Source: Streptomyces sp. WMMC940 (GTDB taxonomy: Bacteria > Actinomycetota > Actinomycetes > Streptomycetales > Streptomycetaceae). From it: a stretch of DNA of 64,000 nt. Shown here piece by piece: positions 17,416-26,332 of this stretch. Position 1 is the first letter of the stretch; the number at the start of each line of letters is the position of its first letter. The notes under the pieces were generated by a model. It searched no databases and was not told the DNA's origin. It saw only the letters and a list, made by a program, of their open reading frames with translations. The stretch covers positions 6,684,001 through 6,748,000 of the forward strand of contig NZ_JAPZBC010000001.1 in the NCBI RefSeq assembly GCF_027460265.1, in the 5' to 3' direction. A program made the translations under genes and the position numbers.

Positions 17416-18393
17416 ATGGCGTTGCTCCGTGATGGGGGGCTCAGGCTGGGACGATGGACCGGCCGGCCCGGGGCGCGGCTGGAGAAGGACTCCGGCGATC
17501 CGGACGTGGCGCGGGTGCGCGAGGCGGCCGCCGCGGCCGACTGGGCCGCCGTGCGGGGCCTGTTGGAGGCGCGACCGGAGAGCCAGGACCGCACGGGGCT
17601 CCTGTGGGCCGTGGGCGACACGGCCGGCGTCGAGCGGTGGGTCGGCGACGTGCTGAACACGGAGCCCGAGTCGGCGCTGGCGCTGACCGTCGCGGGCATC
17701 CGCTACGTCCGCTGGGGCTGGGAGGCCCGGACCTCGGCGCGCGCGAAGGACGTCTCGCGCGAGCAGTTCGAGGTCTTCCACTCCCGGCTGCGCCAGGCCG
17801 AGGAGTGGCTGTACGAGGCTGCCGAGCTCGAGCCGGGCTGGACCTCGCCCTGGTATGTCCTCCAAGTCACCGGCCGCGGTCTGCAGGTCGGGCAGGTCAC
17901 GGCGCGCCGTCGATTCGAGGCGACCGTGCGCCGGGACCCGTACCACCTGGGGGCGCACACGCAGCAGTTGCAGCAGATCTGCGAGAAGTGGGGCGGGTCG
18001 CACGAGGAGATGCACGCGTTCGCCCGCGAGTCCGTGTTCAAGGCTCCTGGCGGCACGCCGCTGGGCCGGCTGGTGCCGGACGCGCACATCGAGGAGTGGC
18101 TGTCGCTCGACTCGGGCCCTGACGCCGCGTACATGCGCAGGCCCGAGGTGGCGGAGTCGCTGAGGCAGGCGGCGGACCACTCGTACCGGCATCCGGACTT
18201 CGTGCAGGAGGGTTCCTGGCTGGGGCTGCTGAACAGCTTCGCGATGGCGTTCTCGCTGGCCGGGGACCGGGCCTCCGCGCGGGAGTGCTTCCAGGCCACG
18301 CAGGGGCGGGTCACGGAGTCCCCCTGGAACTACCTGAACGGCTCCAACCCCGTCGCGGCCTACCGCAAGCACCGCTCGGCCGCCGGGCGCTGA
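17416..18393 (+). CDS. Uncharacterised helical (TPR-like) protein upstream of HSP90
   Basis: A 325-residue soluble protein without a signal peptide. Successive helix pairs rich in Ala, Trp and Arg (ADWAAVRGLLEARPESQDRT, SREQFEVFHSRLRQAEEW, EAAELEPGWTSPWYVLQVTG) look like degenerate tetratricopeptide repeats. No catalytic motif is seen. ATG 17416 follows AGGGGTGGGG. It lies 114 bp before the HSP90-family gene on the same strand, so it may belong to that module. Function unknown. Confidence 0.75.
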   Translation: MALLRDGGLRLGRWTGRPGARLEKDSGDPDVARVREAAAAADWAAVRGLLEARPESQDRTGLLWAVGDTAGVERWVGDVLNTEPESALALTVAGIRYVRWGWEARTSARAKDVSREQFEVFHSRLRQAEEWLYEAAELEPGWTSPWYVLQVTGRGLQVGQVTARRRFEATVRRDPYHLGAHTQQLQQICEKWGGSHEEMHAFARESVFKAPGGTPLGRLVPDAHIEEWLSLDSGPDAAYMRRPEVAESLRQAADHSYRHPDFVQEGSWLGLLNSFAMAFSLAGDRASARECFQATQGRVTESPWNYLNGSNPVAAYRKHRSAAGR

Positions 18394-18507
18394 CCCGCAG
18401 GGCGTGTACGCCGAGACGAGCGCCGCGCCCGCCCCTGCCCCCTTTCGCCCGTCTTCCCGTCCGCGCCGTTCGCCGGCGCGGGCGCGCCAGTGCAAGGATT
18501 CCGTCCG

Positions 18508-20370
18508 GTGTCCCCTTCCGAGACCGCCCATACCTTCCAGGTCGACCTGCGCGGACTGGTCGACCTGCTCTCCCACCACCTCTACTCGAGTCCCCGCGTC
18601 TATCTGCGCGAGCTGCTCCAGAACGCCGTGGACGCCATCACCGCCCGTCAGGCCGTCGCCCCGGATGCGCCCGGCACGATCACCGTGCGCACCGGTGACA
18701 CGCTCACCGTCACGGACACCGGCATCGGACTGACCGAGGCCGACGTCCACCGTTTCCTCGCCACCATCGGCCGCAGCTCCAAACGGACCGCCGAAGGCGC
18801 CCTGGACGGCGCCGGACTCGAGTCCGCCCGCGGCGAGTTCATCGGCCAGTTCGGCATCGGTCTGCTGGCGTGCTTCGTCGTCGCCGACGAGATCACCGTG
18901 CTCAGCCGGTCCGCGGCCGACCCCGCGGCGCCCGCGGTCGAATGGCGCGGCCACTCCGACGGCCGGTACACGATCCGTACGCTGCCGTCCTCGGCCGTGC
19001 CGGAGCCGGGCACCACCGTGCGGCTCGTCCCCCGGGCCGACAACGCCGAGTGGACGAGCCCGCGGCGGGTCGTCGACCTGGCCCGGCACTACGGCAGCCT
19101 GCTGCGACACGAGGTCACTGTCGTGGACCCGCACGGCGAGAAGGAGCGGATCAACGACACGCCGCCTTGGGAGCAGACCCACCGCTCCCCGCTCGCCCAC
19201 CGCGAGGCGCTGACCGCGTTCTGCCGCGACCGGTTCGACTTCACCCCGCTCGACACCATCGAGCTGGACCTGCCGGCGGCCGGGCTGCGCGGTGTCGCGT
19301 ACGTGCTGCCGACGGCCGTGAGCCCGGCGCAGCGCGCCGGACACCGGGTGCACCTGAAGGGCATGCTGCTCACCGACCAGGCGCCCGAGCTGCTGCCGGA
19401 CTGGGCGTTCTTCGTGCGCTGCGTGGTCGACACCACCAGCCTGCGACCGACGGCCTCGCGCGAGTCGCTGTACGAGGACGGCACGCTGTCTGCCGTACGG
19501 GACGCCCTGGGCGACCGGATCCGGGACTGGCTCACCGGGCTCGCGGCCAGCGACCCTGCGCTGCTGCACCGGTTCATCGACACCCACCACCTCGCGGTGA
19601 AGGCGCTGGCGCGCTACGACGACGAGCTGCTGCGGGTGGTGCTGCCCTGGCTGCCGTTCGAGACCACCGACGGCAACGTCACGCTGGAGGAGTTCGCACG
19701 CACGCATCCGACGCTGCTGGTCACCCACAGTGTGGAGGAGTTCCGGCAGGTCGCCCCGATCGCCGCGGCGGCCGGCCTGGGCGTGGTCAACGGCGGCTAC
19801 ACCTATGACCGCGATCTCGTGCACCGGCTGCCGGAGATCCGTCCCGGCACCTCGGTGAGCGACCTCGACCCGGCCACCGTCACCGCCCATCTGGACGCGG
19901 TGGACCCGACGGCCGAACTGCGGGCGGCGGCGTTCCTGCTCGTCGCCCGGGAGACGATCGGCACGCACGACTGCGACGTCGTGCTGCGCGACTTCCAGCC
20001 GGTGACCGCCCCGGCACTGCTGCTCGACAACCGGGAGGCGCGCCACGAGCGGACCCGGTCGAGCCTCGCCGCCGAGAGCGACGGTCTGTGGGCCGACATC
20101 CTGGGCTCTCTGCGGCACCAGACGCCGCGCGCCCAGCTGGTCCTGAACCACCTCAACCCGCTGGTGCGCCAGGCGATCACGATCTCCGAGCGCGGTCTGG
20201 CCGTCACCACCGCCGAGGCGCTGTACGGGCAGGCCCTGCTGCTCAGCCGCCGCCCGCTGAAGGCGAGCGAGAGTGCCCTGCTGAACCGGGCCTTCATCGG
20301 CCTGCTCACCCACGCCATGCACAACCCCGGCACGGACGCGTTCGGTTCCGGGCCCCGGAAGGACATCTGA
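18508..20370 (+). CDS. HSP90-family protein (HtpG-like chaperone)
   Basis: A 620-residue GHKL ATPase. The N-terminal ATP site is intact: RELLQNAVDA (Glu and Asn), DTGIGL (DxGxG) and GEFIGQFGIGLLA (lid and glycine-rich loop). The middle domain has LLPDWAFFVRCVVDTTSLRPTASRE, close to the HtpG segment that ends in the catalytic-loop Arg. The C-terminal half is diverged from standard HtpG. GTG 18508 has AAGGA nine bases upstream. The stop overlaps the start of a large TPR gene (TGATG), so the two are translationally coupled. Clients are unknown. Confidence 0.93.
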   Translation: MSPSETAHTFQVDLRGLVDLLSHHLYSSPRVYLRELLQNAVDAITARQAVAPDAPGTITVRTGDTLTVTDTGIGLTEADVHRFLATIGRSSKRTAEGALDGAGLESARGEFIGQFGIGLLACFVVADEITVLSRSAADPAAPAVEWRGHSDGRYTIRTLPSSAVPEPGTTVRLVPRADNAEWTSPRRVVDLARHYGSLLRHEVTVVDPHGEKERINDTPPWEQTHRSPLAHREALTAFCRDRFDFTPLDTIELDLPAAGLRGVAYVLPTAVSPAQRAGHRVHLKGMLLTDQAPELLPDWAFFVRCVVDTTSLRPTASRESLYEDGTLSAVRDALGDRIRDWLTGLAASDPALLHRFIDTHHLAVKALARYDDELLRVVLPWLPFETTDGNVTLEEFARTHPTLLVTHSVEEFRQVAPIAAAAGLGVVNGGYTYDRDLVHRLPEIRPGTSVSDLDPATVTAHLDAVDPTAELRAAAFLLVARETIGTHDCDVVLRDFQPVTAPALLLDNREARHERTRSSLAAESDGLWADILGSLRHQTPRAQLVLNHLNPLVRQAITISERGLAVTTAEALYGQALLLSRRPLKASESALLNRAFIGLLTHAMHNPGTDAFGSGPRKDI

Positions 20371-23300
20371 TGCTGGAAACCCCCGAGGCCGTGATCGAGG
20401 CACTGCGTGAGAACCACGACCGCCCGCACGGTCCGCAGCGCACCGTCACCGCCGAAGAACTCGTCGAAGTGGCCGGTCAGTTCGAGAAGCCGGACGTCCT
20501 GGTCACCGCTCTGCTGGAGCTCATGTCGGCGTACGAGTTCACCGGCGAGTACCGCAAGTCGCCGGTCGTCTTCGGCCGACTGCTGAAGCTGTGGGACGAG
20601 TCTCCCGAGGAATTCAGCGAGTGGGAGGCCCACCAGGTCTACTGGCGGTTCAAGTGGGTGGCGACCTCGCTGCTCGACGTGCCCGACGTATCGCTGGCCT
20701 CGATCCGTGGCTGGATCGACGAGACACTGCGCCGGTACGAGAAGGCCGGGCACGGCACGCAGCCCGTGGCGGCGATGCGCTACCACGTCGCGGCCCACAC
20801 GGGGGCGGGGGTCGCCGACGCGTACGACCTGTGGGTCACGCGGCCGCGCACCGAGCTGAGCGACTGCGAGGCGTGCGAGACCCGGCACCTGGCCGCGCAC
20901 CAGATGAACGGGGGCGACGACGCCGGGGCGCTCGACATGCTGCGGCCGGTCCTCGACGAGGCGATCGGCTGCGCCGAGGAGCCGCAGATGAGCCAGGCGC
21001 TGGCGCTCGGGGCGCTACTGCGCTCCGGCCGGCTCGACGAGGCCCGCTCGCACCACCTGACCGGCTACCGCCGGGTCCGCGGCAACACCGGCATGCAGGC
21101 CTGGGTCGGCCGGCACCTGGAGTTCTGCGTGCTGTCCCGCAACGAGGGCCGCGGCCTCGAGATCCTCGCCGAGAACCGGCCGCTGTTCGAGGCGACCGGC
21201 GCTCCGCTGGCCCATCTGGACTTCCTGACCGGCACCGAGCTGCTGCTCGCCCGGATCGTCGAGGACGGGCATGCCGACACGGTCGTCGCGGGCCCGCCGG
21301 GACGGAGCTGGACGGCGGACGAACTGCTCGTGCACGTCCGCGCCGAGGCGGACCGGCTGACGGCGGCGTTCGACGCCCGCAACGGCACGACGGCGGTCGG
21401 GGACCGTCGCCGGGAGCGTCTGTCGCAGCGTCCGCTGCTCGGCGCGCCGCTGCCGCTGGGCCTGAGGACGTCCGTCGCCCGCCCGGCGACGGCCGCGGCT
21501 GCGCCGGTGACGGCTCCCGCCAACGCGGCTCCCGCCGCCGTCGCGATCCCCGAGGACTTCGTGACCCTGGTGCGCGAGGCACGGCGGATGGCGAGCGCGG
21601 GTCACCCCGGGGACGCCCGGCTGTGGACCCGGATCGCCGAGCGTCTGGCCGACGGCAGCGCGGTGCACGACGACGTGCTCGGCCCGCAGGAGCTGCTCCG
21701 GGCGGAACTCGCCGAGCAGCGGGCAATCGAGCTGACGATGGCGGACCGCGACGACGAGGCCACCGTGGAGGCGCACCAGGCCGCTGAGCTGTACGAGCGT
21801 CTCGGCATGCCGTGGCAGGCGCTGTCCACGCGGGCCCGCGCCCTCGCCTGGACGAACCCGTCGGCCGACGGGGACGCCGAGCCGGCCGGGGGAGCCGAGC
21901 GGTTGGACTCCAACGGGATCCGGGACGCCCTCGACGAACTCCTCCACGAGGCCGAACGACTGTGCACCGAGGTCCCGTTCACGCGCGAGGCCCTCGGGGC
22001 GGCGGAGGCGGCGGCCTGCGACGACCTGGAGCAGGAACGCAAGCTGGCGTATCTCACGGTGTACCACGCCCGCACGCACGCGGCCTACCGGGAGCTGGGC
22101 CGCGGCGGTCCGGAGGCCTCCCCGGGCGCCGTCGAGCGCTTCGAGGCGTGCGTCCAGGCCCTGCACACCGAGGCGGAGCGGCTGTCCGTCCCTCACCAGG
22201 TCGCCAACGCACGGCAGTTCGCCGCGGACGTGGCCTGCCGCCACGGCGACCTCGTGCGCGCCGAGGAGGAGCTGCGCGCCGCGCTGAAGGACCTGGAGGC
22301 CGCCGACCGGCCGTGGCGCGGTTCGCGCCCGCGCGCCCTGCTCGCCCAGATCCTGATGGCACAGGAGCGACCGCAGGAGGCGGCAGAGCTGTTGTATCAG
22401 GCGATCGCGGACGCGGTGCGGTACGACGACGTGGACTTCCCGATGGCGCCGACGTACGCGATGCTCGGCCACGCGGTCTCGCACATGGGCGACCACGCGG
22501 GCGCGGTGCGCCACCTGTCGGAGGCGGCAGCGCGGTTCGATCAGTCCGGAGTGCCCGAGGAGGCGGCGGACGTGCGGCTGCAGCTGGTCGACGTCCTGAT
22601 GCGGACGGACCAGCAGGCCGACGCGGTCGCGGTCCTGGAGTCGCTGGTCGCGGAGGAGGCGGCGGCCGCGCTCGACGAACGGATGGTCGCCCAGGCTCGG
22701 CTGATGCTGGCGCGCGGGTTGCGGGAACTGGAGGAGTTCCTGCCGTCGGCCGAGGAGTTCCTGCGGCTGGCGGACGCCGTCTCCGGCTGGGAGGACGACG
22801 CCCCTGTCCAGACCATGGTGACCGCCGACACGGCCATCGCGCTGGCTCTGGCGGGCCGATGGGACGCGGCGGGCACGGCGTACGAGCGGGCCTTGGCGGC
22901 ACACGAGCAGGCGCCGAACCCGTCCCTGCTCATGCACATGATGCGCGAGTTCGCGCGTCTGGTCGTGAACGCGCACGGCTTGGAGGGCCTGGAGACGGCG
23001 CTGAAGCATCTCGCCCAGGCGGACGCGCTGGCGGCATCCGTGCCGGAGGGTACGGAGGGCTTCGTGCCCTGGTTCGAGCGGGGCACCGTGCACTACCGCC
23101 GGGGCCGCGTCCTGGCGGAGGCGGAGCGGTTCGAGGAGGCCCTGGCCGAGGCGGAGGCCGCCGTCGCCGCCCACGAACAGGGCGGCGAGGAGGGCGAGCC
23201 GGCGCGTGCCGAGGCGGTCCGGGTCGCCGCGCTGATCGAGGGCAACGCGCTGCGCCGGTTCAAGGAGGCCATCGCCCGGCTGACGACGGCGGCGGAACGC

Positions 23301-23387
23301 TGCCAGAAGGCCGGCCTCTCGGAGGCAGCGCAGATCCTCGACGCGCTGCGGCAGGACTACATGTCGCGACTGACGGAAGGCCGTTGA
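20370..23387 (+). CDS. Large TPR-repeat protein coupled to HSP90
   Basis: A 1005-residue soluble protein. Helical repeats cover nearly the whole length; clear TPR-like units occur in the C-terminal half (AEELLYQAIADAVRYDD, LGHAVSHMGDHAGAVRHLSEAA, GTAYERALAAHEQAP, GRVLAEAERFEEALAEAEAA). Residues about 350-400 are an Ala/Pro-rich linker. ATG 20370 overlaps the HSP90 stop by one base. Eukaryotic HSP90 uses TPR co-chaperones; genetic coupling here suggests a bacterial partner, but the binding mode must differ because the HSP90 ends in PRKDI, not MEEVD. Confidence 0.88.
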   Translation: MLETPEAVIEALRENHDRPHGPQRTVTAEELVEVAGQFEKPDVLVTALLELMSAYEFTGEYRKSPVVFGRLLKLWDESPEEFSEWEAHQVYWRFKWVATSLLDVPDVSLASIRGWIDETLRRYEKAGHGTQPVAAMRYHVAAHTGAGVADAYDLWVTRPRTELSDCEACETRHLAAHQMNGGDDAGALDMLRPVLDEAIGCAEEPQMSQALALGALLRSGRLDEARSHHLTGYRRVRGNTGMQAWVGRHLEFCVLSRNEGRGLEILAENRPLFEATGAPLAHLDFLTGTELLLARIVEDGHADTVVAGPPGRSWTADELLVHVRAEADRLTAAFDARNGTTAVGDRRRERLSQRPLLGAPLPLGLRTSVARPATAAAAPVTAPANAAPAAVAIPEDFVTLVREARRMASAGHPGDARLWTRIAERLADGSAVHDDVLGPQELLRAELAEQRAIELTMADRDDEATVEAHQAAELYERLGMPWQALSTRARALAWTNPSADGDAEPAGGAERLDSNGIRDALDELLHEAERLCTEVPFTREALGAAEAAACDDLEQERKLAYLTVYHARTHAAYRELGRGGPEASPGAVERFEACVQALHTEAERLSVPHQVANARQFAADVACRHGDLVRAEEELRAALKDLEAADRPWRGSRPRALLAQILMAQERPQEAAELLYQAIADAVRYDDVDFPMAPTYAMLGHAVSHMGDHAGAVRHLSEAAARFDQSGVPEEAADVRLQLVDVLMRTDQQADAVAVLESLVAEEAAAALDERMVAQARLMLARGLRELEEFLPSAEEFLRLADAVSGWEDDAPVQTMVTADTAIALALAGRWDAAGTAYERALAAHEQAPNPSLLMHMMREFARLVVNAHGLEGLETALKHLAQADALAASVPEGTEGFVPWFERGTVHYRRGRVLAEAERFEEALAEAEAAVAAHEQGGEEGEPARAEAVRVAALIEGNALRRFKEAIARLTTAAERCQKAGLSEAAQILDALRQDYMSRLTEGR

Positions 23388-23406
23388 GCCGGCGCCGCGC
23401 CAACCG

Positions 23407-23445
23407 CCCCCGGGCCCGGCCGTGCACCACGACCGGGCCCGGGGG
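23407..23445 (+). terminator. Strong terminator after the HSP90-TPR operon
   Basis: CCCCCGGGCCCGG (23407-23419), a 13-nt loop, then CCGGGCCCGGGGG (23433-23445): a perfect 13-bp stem beginning 20 bp after the TPR stop codon. Confidence 0.85.
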
Positions 23446-23484
23446 GAGGTTGCGGGCATTTGGCCGTCGACACAACATGCGGTA

Positions 23485-23512
23485 GGACACCGTCCCGAAG
23501 GCGGGAGTGTCC
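23485..23512 (+). terminator. Second hairpin with a pyrimidine tail
   Basis: GGACACcgTCCCG (23485-23497), AAGG loop, CGGGAGTGTCC (23502-23512), followed by TTTCTTC. An 11-bp stem with a 2-nt bulge and a U-rich tail: a good backup intrinsic terminator. Confidence 0.75.
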
Positions 23513-23958
23513 TTTCTTCAGACAGCCGCGGTCGACCGACGTCCGGCCGGCCGGGACGCCGACCTGAGCGGAGGCGGAGGCCAACGGTCGGCCGCGCGAG
23601 TCGCGTGGCCTGGGCCGACTCCAACCGCAGGCATGCGCGGGTAGAGCGAGCCGGCGTGCCGGCGGCAGCGGAGCGTCGGCCTCGCCGAGTGCCTCCTCCG
23701 CCCGCGCCGACAGTTCCGCGAGGCGGGCGCGGTCGGCGAAGAACCGGTGGGCGGGGACGGCGCCGGCGCGAGACGATGCCCGCCACGGTCGGATCCGGTG
23801 TCCCTGCGGAGAGGGGCGGAGGCGAGGGTCGGCAACTGGCCCGCCGCGCCGGGGGAGGGCGGCGGGCATCCCTCTCCCGGCGCTCGTGCGACCGCCGATT
23901 CTGATGGCATATCAGGCTCGACGGGTGTCCAGTCGGCGAGGCGGAAGCGGGGTCTCTG
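23513..23958. other. Gene-free stretch, possible gene remnant
   Basis: No complete gene is recognised between the terminators and the end of the B12 operon. On the minus strand around 23680-23770 a frame encodes a normal-looking helical stretch (PAHRFFADRARLAELSAR), but it runs into low-complexity Arg/Pro coding on both sides. It could be a decayed gene. Confidence 0.4.
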
Positions 23959-24519
23959 TCAGCCGCTGTGCCGAAACCCCTTGCCGGTGCGGTCGAGGGG
24001 ATCGGGTGAGAGGCCGAGGAAGCGGTCGCGGAGGGCGTCCCATGCGGTGAGTCGGGTGAAGTCGGGGGTGTCGAGAATCTCCTGGCGGTCCGTGAGGAAC
24101 GGGTTGGGCAGCAGGACGGTCATCATCTGCTCGTCGCGGCCGTTGAACAGCCGAGCCCCCCAGCTGACGGGAGAGCCGTCGGAGCCGATGCTGCGGTAGA
24201 GCTCGGCGCGAGAGCAGCGGCGGATCCGGCCGAGTTCGGGGCCGGAGGCGGTGTGCTCGCCGATGCACAGGTGGAAGTGCCAGGCGCCGAAGTCGACGGT
24301 GGCGTATCCGTCGTTCATGGTGATGGCGGTGGGGGCGCCCGGGGCGCCGACCTCCCAGGCGGCGCCTTCGATGATGGGCCCGAAGTGGATGTGCTGCCAG
24401 TGGTCGGTGAAGACGGTGGTGACGAGGTCGAGGAGGGTGGCTTCGTCGACCGGGAGGGGCCACACGTGCTGGGTGCCGCCGCCGGGGGTCTCGACGACGG
24501 TCGGCTCGGTCGTGGTCAT
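23959..24519 (-). CDS. Uncharacterised His-rich protein, last gene of the B12-riboswitch operon
   Basis: A 186-residue soluble protein with no signal peptide. Clusters of possible metal ligands stand out: TDHWQHIHFGP near 37-47 and AWHFHLCIGEH near 78-88. Then come RIRRCSRAELYRS and SWGARLFNGRDEQMM. I do not recognise an enzyme family; it may be a DUF7676-type protein, but that name is from memory. Its ATG overlaps the stop of the FhuF-like gene (ATGA), so it is co-translated with a B12 uptake operon. A corrinoid or metal role is inference. Confidence 0.8.
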   Translation of the reverse strand: MTTTEPTVVETPGGGTQHVWPLPVDEATLLDLVTTVFTDHWQHIHFGPIIEGAAWEVGAPGAPTAITMNDGYATVDFGAWHFHLCIGEHTASGPELGRIRRCSRAELYRSIGSDGSPVSWGARLFNGRDEQMMTVLLPNPFLTDRQEILDTPDFTRLTAWDALRDRFLGLSPDPLDRTGKGFRHSG

Positions 24520-25265
24520 GAGGTCTTCTCCTTGGGGTTGAGGACGCAGTCACCGCAGGTGCCGGCGTCGGGCACTCGGTAGTACAGGCAGCAGCTGCGG
24601 CGTCGGAAGGCGAGCGGTCCGGGAGGAGTGGTGCGGTACGCTCCGGCGCCCGCCAGCGGCGGCCGGTCCAGCAGCGCGCGAACGAGCGGTACGACGGGGA
24701 GGAAGGGGCCCGGCGCCCTAGCCAGCAGGACGCGATGGGCTCCGATCAGCGCCGAGGCGGCGTTGCCGCGCAGGGTGTGCGGCGACACGCCGGCCACGTG
24801 CCGTACGGCGTCGCCCCACGGAGCCAGGTTCTGGACGGCGACGGTGTGGAGCAGGGCCGGGAGCGGTTCCTGGTCGACCTCCTTCACGTCGGGGAGCCAC
24901 AGGTCGAGGGGGCCGGAGGCGGGCGGGCGCCACCACAACCGGTCGGGCGCCAGATCGGGGACGCGGCCGGTGAGCGTGGCGCAGCCCAGGGCAACCGACC
25001 AGAGCCGGGAGGCGGTGCCCAGGTGCAGGGTGGACGCGGCCACCCGGGGCTGATCGGTCCTCAGCCGCCCGGAGACGGTTCGTATGCATTCCTCCAGCGC
25101 ACCCGGGTCCGTGTACAGGTCGGTCAGTGGCCGGAAGCCTCCCGTGGAGCCTTCGGCCCGGGAGGTACCCCCACCCTCGGGGTGCGGGCCGGTGGCCAGT
25201 GCGAAGTAGGGGCCGATCGTGGACACTCGCGCCAGGGCGTCGCGGGTGAGGGCCGTGGTCACCAT
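24516..25265 (-). CDS. FhuF-like (2Fe-2S)-binding protein in B12 operon
   Basis: A 249-residue protein whose C-terminus carries the FhuF-type cluster motif: Cys225-Cys226-x10-Cys237-x2-Cys240 (RRSCCLYYRVPDAGTCGDC). FhuF proteins reduce ferric siderophores in the cytoplasm. Here the gene overlaps the ATPase gene by seven bases (four if GTG 25262 is the start) and sits under a cobalamin riboswitch, so reduction of imported Co(III) corrinoid is a reasonable alternative. Residues about 29-42 come from a short dispersed repeat (25146-25174) and look inserted. Confidence 0.88.
   Translation of the reverse strand: MVTTALTRDALARVSTIGPYFALATGPHPEGGGTSRAEGSTGGFRPLTDLYTDPGALEECIRTVSGRLRTDQPRVAASTLHLGTASRLWSVALGCATLTGRVPDLAPDRLWWRPPASGPLDLWLPDVKEVDQEPLPALLHTVAVQNLAPWGDAVRHVAGVSPHTLRGNAASALIGAHRVLLARAPGPFLPVVPLVRALLDRPPLAGAGAYRTTPPGPLAFRRRSCCLYYRVPDAGTCGDCVLNPKEKTS
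25146..25174 (-). repeat. Second copy of the short G-rich dispersed repeat
   Basis: On the minus strand GTGGGGGTACCTCCCGGGCC followed by GAAGGCTCC. It matches the element at 2829-2862 with a few changes, is also inside a gene, and is translated in the same phase around GCC-GAA-GGC (here TSRAEGS). Confidence 0.5.
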
Positions 25266-26332
25266 GTCCGCACCGTCCGCGTGAGCTCGTGGAAGCCTCG
25301 GACGCGGACGGTCCGTCCGTCCGGTCCGGTGAGGTCAAGCCGGTCCGCACCATCCCAGCTCACCTTCATGCCGGCGGGCGGGTCACCCTGGTCCGCGACG
25401 GCCAGCCCTTCCCGGGCGAGGGCGCGTTCGAGGAGCGGGAGCACATCGGCCGGCGTGGCCACCGCGACGGCGGCGCGTGCGGTGCGACGCAGGCCGAAGG
25501 TGCCGGAGGCCGGGTCGAACGCGAGGTGGTCGGCGTCGAACGCCCCCGCGACGGCGCCGCTGCGGATCAGGTCCTCGGGTGCTCCGGCGTGAACACGGGA
25601 TGTGCGGTCGACGAGCCAGACGGCGTCGGCCACCCGCAGGGCCAGCTCCAGATCGTGCGTACTGACCACGACGGTCAGGCCCTTGTCCCGGGCCAGGTCG
25701 CGCAGCAGCACGGTGAGAGCCACCCGCGAGGGGACGTCGAGGAAAGCGGTCGGCTCGTCGAGAAGGACGACCTCGGGTTCCTGGGCGAGTGCGCGCGCGG
25801 TCAGGACGCGCTGGCGTTCGCCGTCGGAGAGTTCGGAGGCCGGCCGGTCCGCCAGATGCCACGCGCCCACCGCCTTCAGCGACCACTCGACGGCAGCGTG
25901 ATCGACCGCGGTGAGGCGGCCGGTGAACCCGGTGTGCGGGTGGCGGCCGAGCCCGGCCAGTTCCTGTACGGACAGGAGCCCGGGGTCCACCCGGTCGGTC
26001 AGGACCACCGCCAGCCGCCGGGCGAGCGCGGTCGGCGACGTCCGTGCCAGGTCGGCCCCGCCGACCCGGATCCGGCCGTCCAGCGGCGGCAGCAGTCCGC
26101 ACAGGGTCCGCAGCAGCGTGGACTTGCCCGCGCCGTTGGGGCCGAGCAGGACGGTCAACTCGCCGGCCCGTGCTTCGAGGTCGAGCCCCGCGAGCACGGC
26201 CCGCTCCGCTCCGCGCCCGCGTCGCGGCGACCGGGTGCGGTAGCCGACGGCGAGCCCCTGCGTGACCAGGCCGCCGGGGCGGTCCGGCCCGTCGGTCGCG
26301 TCCGTGACTGGCTCGGTCATGGTGCCGGTCAT
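25259..26332 (-). CDS. ABC transporter ATPase, probable cobalamin uptake (BtuD-like)
   Basis: A 357-residue cytoplasmic ATPase. Walker A GPNGAGKST (64-72), signature LSDGE (168-172, for LSGGQ), Walker B VVLLDEPTAF (188-197) and the switch His in VSTHD. The family is the FepC/BtuD type. About 100 residues beyond the ATPase (from about 260) form an extra C-terminal domain (FDPASGTFGLRR, PADVLPLLERALAREG) of unknown role. ATG 26332 overlaps the permease stop (ATGA). The upstream riboswitch argues for B12 rather than iron as substrate. Confidence 0.92.
   Translation of the reverse strand: MTGTMTEPVTDATDGPDRPGGLVTQGLAVGYRTRSPRRGRGAERAVLAGLDLEARAGELTVLLGPNGAGKSTLLRTLCGLLPPLDGRIRVGGADLARTSPTALARRLAVVLTDRVDPGLLSVQELAGLGRHPHTGFTGRLTAVDHAAVEWSLKAVGAWHLADRPASELSDGERQRVLTARALAQEPEVVLLDEPTAFLDVPSRVALTVLLRDLARDKGLTVVVSTHDLELALRVADAVWLVDRTSRVHAGAPEDLIRSGAVAGAFDADHLAFDPASGTFGLRRTARAAVAVATPADVLPLLERALAREGLAVADQGDPPAGMKVSWDGADRLDLTGPDGRTVRVRGFHELTRTVRTW

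Noticed and set aside
17335..20403. A 1022-codon open frame on the minus strand opposite the HSP90 gene
   Set aside because: Antisense shadow caused by high GC at third positions. The sequence is Gly/Arg/Val-rich without domains, and the sense strand encodes clear HSP90 motifs.
21015..23786. A 923-codon minus-strand frame opposite the TPR gene
   Set aside because: Low-complexity composition and no ribosome site. The sense-strand TPR protein explains the region.
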